Below are positions 3,713 to 6,043 of a stretch of DNA of 6,043 nucleotides, piece by piece (the first letter of the stretch is position 1; the number at the start of each line of letters is the position of its first letter). The translations under genes were made by a program, and so were the position numbers. This DNA comes from JANMOK01 sp031415055 (GTDB taxonomy: Bacteria > Pseudomonadota > Alphaproteobacteria > Rhodobacterales > Rhodobacteraceae), in NCBI GenBank assembly GCA_031415055.1, contig JANOQZ010000048.1:1-6043 (forward strand), given 5' to 3'. The notes beneath the pieces were generated by a model that worked only from the letters and a program-made list of their open reading frames with translations, did not search any database and had not been told where the DNA came from.

Positions 3713-6043
3713 ATGCCAAAACACTATCGTGCAGTCGTCATCGGGGGCGGGGTTGTCGGCTGTTCGGTGCTGTATCACCTGACCAAGCTGGGTTGGAAAG
3801 ACATCCTGCTGCTCGAACGCTCCGAACTCACTTCCGGCTCGACGTGGCACGCTGCGGGCGGGTTTCACACGTTGAATGCCGATACCAACATGGCGGCGCT
3901 GCAGGGCTATACGATCAAACTCTATGACGAACTGGAAAAGATCACCGGCATGTCGTGCGGTCTGCACCATGTTGGCGGCATCACCGTGGCTACCAGCCGC
4001 GACCGGCTTGATTACCTGAAAGCCGAACGCGCCAAGCACCGTTACATGGGGCTGGACACCGAAATCATCGGCCCTGATGAAATCCGCAAACGCTCCCCCA
4101 TCACCAAAACCGACGACATCCTCGGCGGCCTATACGACCCCCTCGACGGCCACCTTGACCCTTATGGCACCACCCATGCCTATGCCAAAGCGGCGCAACT
4201 TGGCGGCGCGCAAATCCAGCTTCGCACGCGCGTCACCGCGCTGACGCAACGAACCGACGCCACATGGGACATCACCACCGACGGCGAAGCGATCCACGCC
4301 GAACACGTCGTCATCGCCGCCGGCCTGTGGGCACGCGAAGTCGGCGCCTTGGCCGGGGTCTATCTGCCGCTGCACCCGATGGAACACCAATATTTCGTCA
4401 CCGACGAAATCCCCGAGGTCTACAACCACGGCTCAGAATTGCCCCACATGATCGACCCCGGTGGCGAGACCTATCTGCGCCAAGAAGGTCGCGGGTTGGT
4501 ATTGGGCATCTACGAGCAGAAATGCGTGCCCTGGTCGGTCAACGGCACGCCATGGGATTTCGGCCACGAACTGCTCAACGACGATCATGACCGAGTCGCC
4601 GAACCGTTCGAGGCGGCGCTGAACCGGTACCCCTGCATCGGCAGCGTCGGCATCAAGCGCACCATCAACGGACCCTTCACCTTCGCCCCCGACGGCAACC
4701 CGCTTGTCGGTCCGATCCCCGGCAAACCGGGCCTGTGGTCGGCCTGCGCGGTCATGGCCGGTTTTTCCCAAGGCGGCGGCGTCGGCCTTGCCCTGTCACA
4801 ATGGATGGTCCACGGCGAAACTGAACGTGACACGATGGCGATGGATGTATCGCGTTTCGGCAACTGGACCGGACCGAACTGGACGCGGCTGAAAGTGGTC
4901 GAGAACTACCAGAAACGCTTTTCAATCTCCTATCCCAACGAAGAACTGCCGGTCGCGAGGCCGCTGGAAACCACCCCCGCTTACGGCATTTGGGCCGGTC
5001 AACGTGCGGTTTTCGGCAGCGGCTTCGGCATGGAGCACGTCAATTATTTCGCTCGGCCAAGCGACCCGATTTACGAAACCCCGTCTTTCCGCCGATCAAA
5101 TGCACATGACACGATTGGCGATGAATGCCGCGCCGTTCGCAGGTCGGTTGGTATCAACGAAATCCACAATTTCGGCAAACATCTGGTCGAAGGTCCAGAG
5201 GCGGTGACTTGGCTGAACCACATCATGGCTAACCGCGTGCCCGAAATTGGCCGCATCGCTTTGACGCCCATGCTGTCGGATAGCGGCAAGATCATTGGTG
5301 ATTTCACCATGATGCGGCTGGGCGAAGAAACCGTGCAATTGACCGCATCCTATTCCGGCCAAACTTTCCACAACCGCTGGTTCCAGTCGCATCTGACCAA
5401 AGGCGTAACCGTAACCAACATCTCTCAAGACCGCCTTGGCTTCCAAATCGCCGGTCCCAACGCCCGCAATGTTCTTGCAGCCGCGACCGGCGCAGATGTT
5501 TCCAACGCTGCGTTTCCCTTCCTGCACACCCGCGAACTGGCTATCGGTCACATCCCGGCCTTGGTCGCCCGTGTCAGTTACACTGGCGACTTGGGCTATG
5601 AAATCTATGTCAATCGCAACCATCAGGTCGCGCTGTATCATGCCCTGATGCAGGCCGGAAAAGCCCACGGCATTACCCCCTTTGGCATGCGGGCGATGAT
5701 GTCGCTGCGGCTGGAGAAATCTTTCGGAAGCTGGATGCGCGAATATCGGCCGGATTATACGCCCGCCGAAACAGGACTTGATCGGTTTATAAGTTGGAAA
5801 AAGAACGACTTCATCGGCCGCGATGGCGTGCTGCGCGAAAAAGACATTCCACCCAAACGCAAGCTGACCACTTTCCTCGTCGACGCCGCCGACGCTGATA
5901 TTGTGGCTTACGAACCCATCTTTGACGGCGACAAGGTGCTCGGTTTTTGCACCTCGGGCGGTTATGCACATTTCGCCGGTAAATCCGTCGCCCTAGGCTT
6001 CCTGCCCACCGAACGAATCACCGACGGCGCTGAATTCACCATC
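3713..6043 (+). CDS. GcvT-fused FAD dehydrogenase, dimethylglycine/sarcosine dehydrogenase-like (3' end missing)
   Basis: There are 777 uninterrupted codons to the window edge; relatives are about 800-830 aa, so perhaps 30-50 codons are missing. The N-terminal DAO-type domain (about 5-365) has the dinucleotide motif VIGGGVVG (9-16), E35 at the end of strand 2 and STWHAAG (43-49), whose H46 aligns with the histidine that carries covalent FAD in rat dimethylglycine dehydrogenase. EHQYFV (224-229) and GFSQGGGVG (350-358) are also typical. A linker domain (FAO_M-like, about 366-425) leads to a tetrahydrofolate-binding GcvT module (about 445-700) with SYTGDLGYEIY (622-632) and LRLEKSF (665-671), then a GcvT C-terminal barrel from about 715. 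Members oxidatively demethylate dimethylglycine or sarcosine and pass formaldehyde-level carbon to tetrahydrofolate. The exact substrate cannot be fixed; roseobacters carry several paralogues. The start at 3713 has GGAG 10 bases upstream. Confidence 0.9.
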   Translation, partial: MPKHYRAVVIGGGVVGCSVLYHLTKLGWKDILLLERSELTSGSTWHAAGGFHTLNADTNMAALQGYTIKLYDELEKITGMSCGLHHVGGITVATSRDRLDYLKAERAKHRYMGLDTEIIGPDEIRKRSPITKTDDILGGLYDPLDGHLDPYGTTHAYAKAAQLGGAQIQLRTRVTALTQRTDATWDITTDGEAIHAEHVVIAAGLWAREVGALAGVYLPLHPMEHQYFVTDEIPEVYNHGSELPHMIDPGGETYLRQEGRGLVLGIYEQKCVPWSVNGTPWDFGHELLNDDHDRVAEPFEAALNRYPCIGSVGIKRTINGPFTFAPDGNPLVGPIPGKPGLWSACAVMAGFSQGGGVGLALSQWMVHGETERDTMAMDVSRFGNWTGPNWTRLKVVENYQKRFSISYPNEELPVARPLETTPAYGIWAGQRAVFGSGFGMEHVNYFARPSDPIYETPSFRRSNAHDTIGDECRAVRRSVGINEIHNFGKHLVEGPEAVTWLNHIMANRVPEIGRIALTPMLSDSGKIIGDFTMMRLGEETVQLTASYSGQTFHNRWFQSHLTKGVTVTNISQDRLGFQIAGPNARNVLAAATGADVSNAAFPFLHTRELAIGHIPALVARVSYTGDLGYEIYVNRNHQVALYHALMQAGKAHGITPFGMRAMMSLRLEKSFGSWMREYRPDYTPAETGLDRFISWKKNDFIGRDGVLREKDIPPKRKLTTFLVDAADADIVAYEPIFDGDKVLGFCTSGGYAHFAGKSVALGFLPTERITDGAEFTI

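Noticed and set aside
5096..5971. Long minus-strand open frame (291 codons) opposite the flavoenzyme gene.
   Set aside because: It lies wholly antisense to a clearly conserved flavoenzyme frame; its translation shows no recognisable domain and no ribosome site was seen. GC-rich codons opposite a real gene often leave such frames open.

Overview
The window looks like chromosomal DNA from an alphaproteobacterium, most likely a Rhodobacterales/Roseobacter-type organism. The grounds are moderately GC-rich coding sequence, a large GcvT-fused FAD dehydrogenase of the kind common in marine methylamine and glycine-betaine users, alphaproteobacterial-looking GlmS and Gnd sequences, and one perfect TTAA-N7-TTAA (CtrA-type) motif between divergent genes. 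The assignment is inferred from recognised sequence style; no search was run.

Left part (1-2626, all minus strand): glmS is followed after 22 bases by a small PAPS-type sulfotransferase. After a further 60 bases comes the first 15 codons of what looks like gnd (6-phosphogluconate dehydrogenase), cut by the window edge. The short gaps, lack of visible terminators and common direction suggest a glmS-sulfotransferase-gnd transcription unit. It would combine amino-sugar precursor supply, a possible sulfation step on a cell-surface or small-molecule acceptor, and pentose-phosphate metabolism.

Middle (2627-2837): a dense divergent control region. It holds a candidate glmS promoter, a 9-base direct repeat flanking a small palindrome, the CtrA-type motif, and a good sigma-70-like promoter reading right that contains short tandem repeats.

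Right-centre (2838-3592, plus strand): a two-gene toxin-antitoxin module. A 78-aa antitoxin of no obvious classical DNA-binding type overlaps a 172-aa PIN-domain (VapC-like) toxin by one base. The toxin uses more A/T-rich codons than its neighbours and has a C-terminal tail longer than usual for VapC, which suggests acquired DNA between housekeeping genes.

Right (3713-6043, plus strand, open at the edge): 777 codons of a dimethylglycine/sarcosine-dehydrogenase-like flavoenzyme. It has an N-terminal FAD oxidoreductase with the covalent-FAD histidine motif, then a tetrahydrofolate-binding GcvT module. It would feed demethylation of methylated glycines into one-carbon metabolism.

There is no RNA gene, CRISPR array, insertion sequence or confident terminator in the window. 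The most novel items are the antitoxin family and the layered control region; most of the rest is well-known enzyme families.
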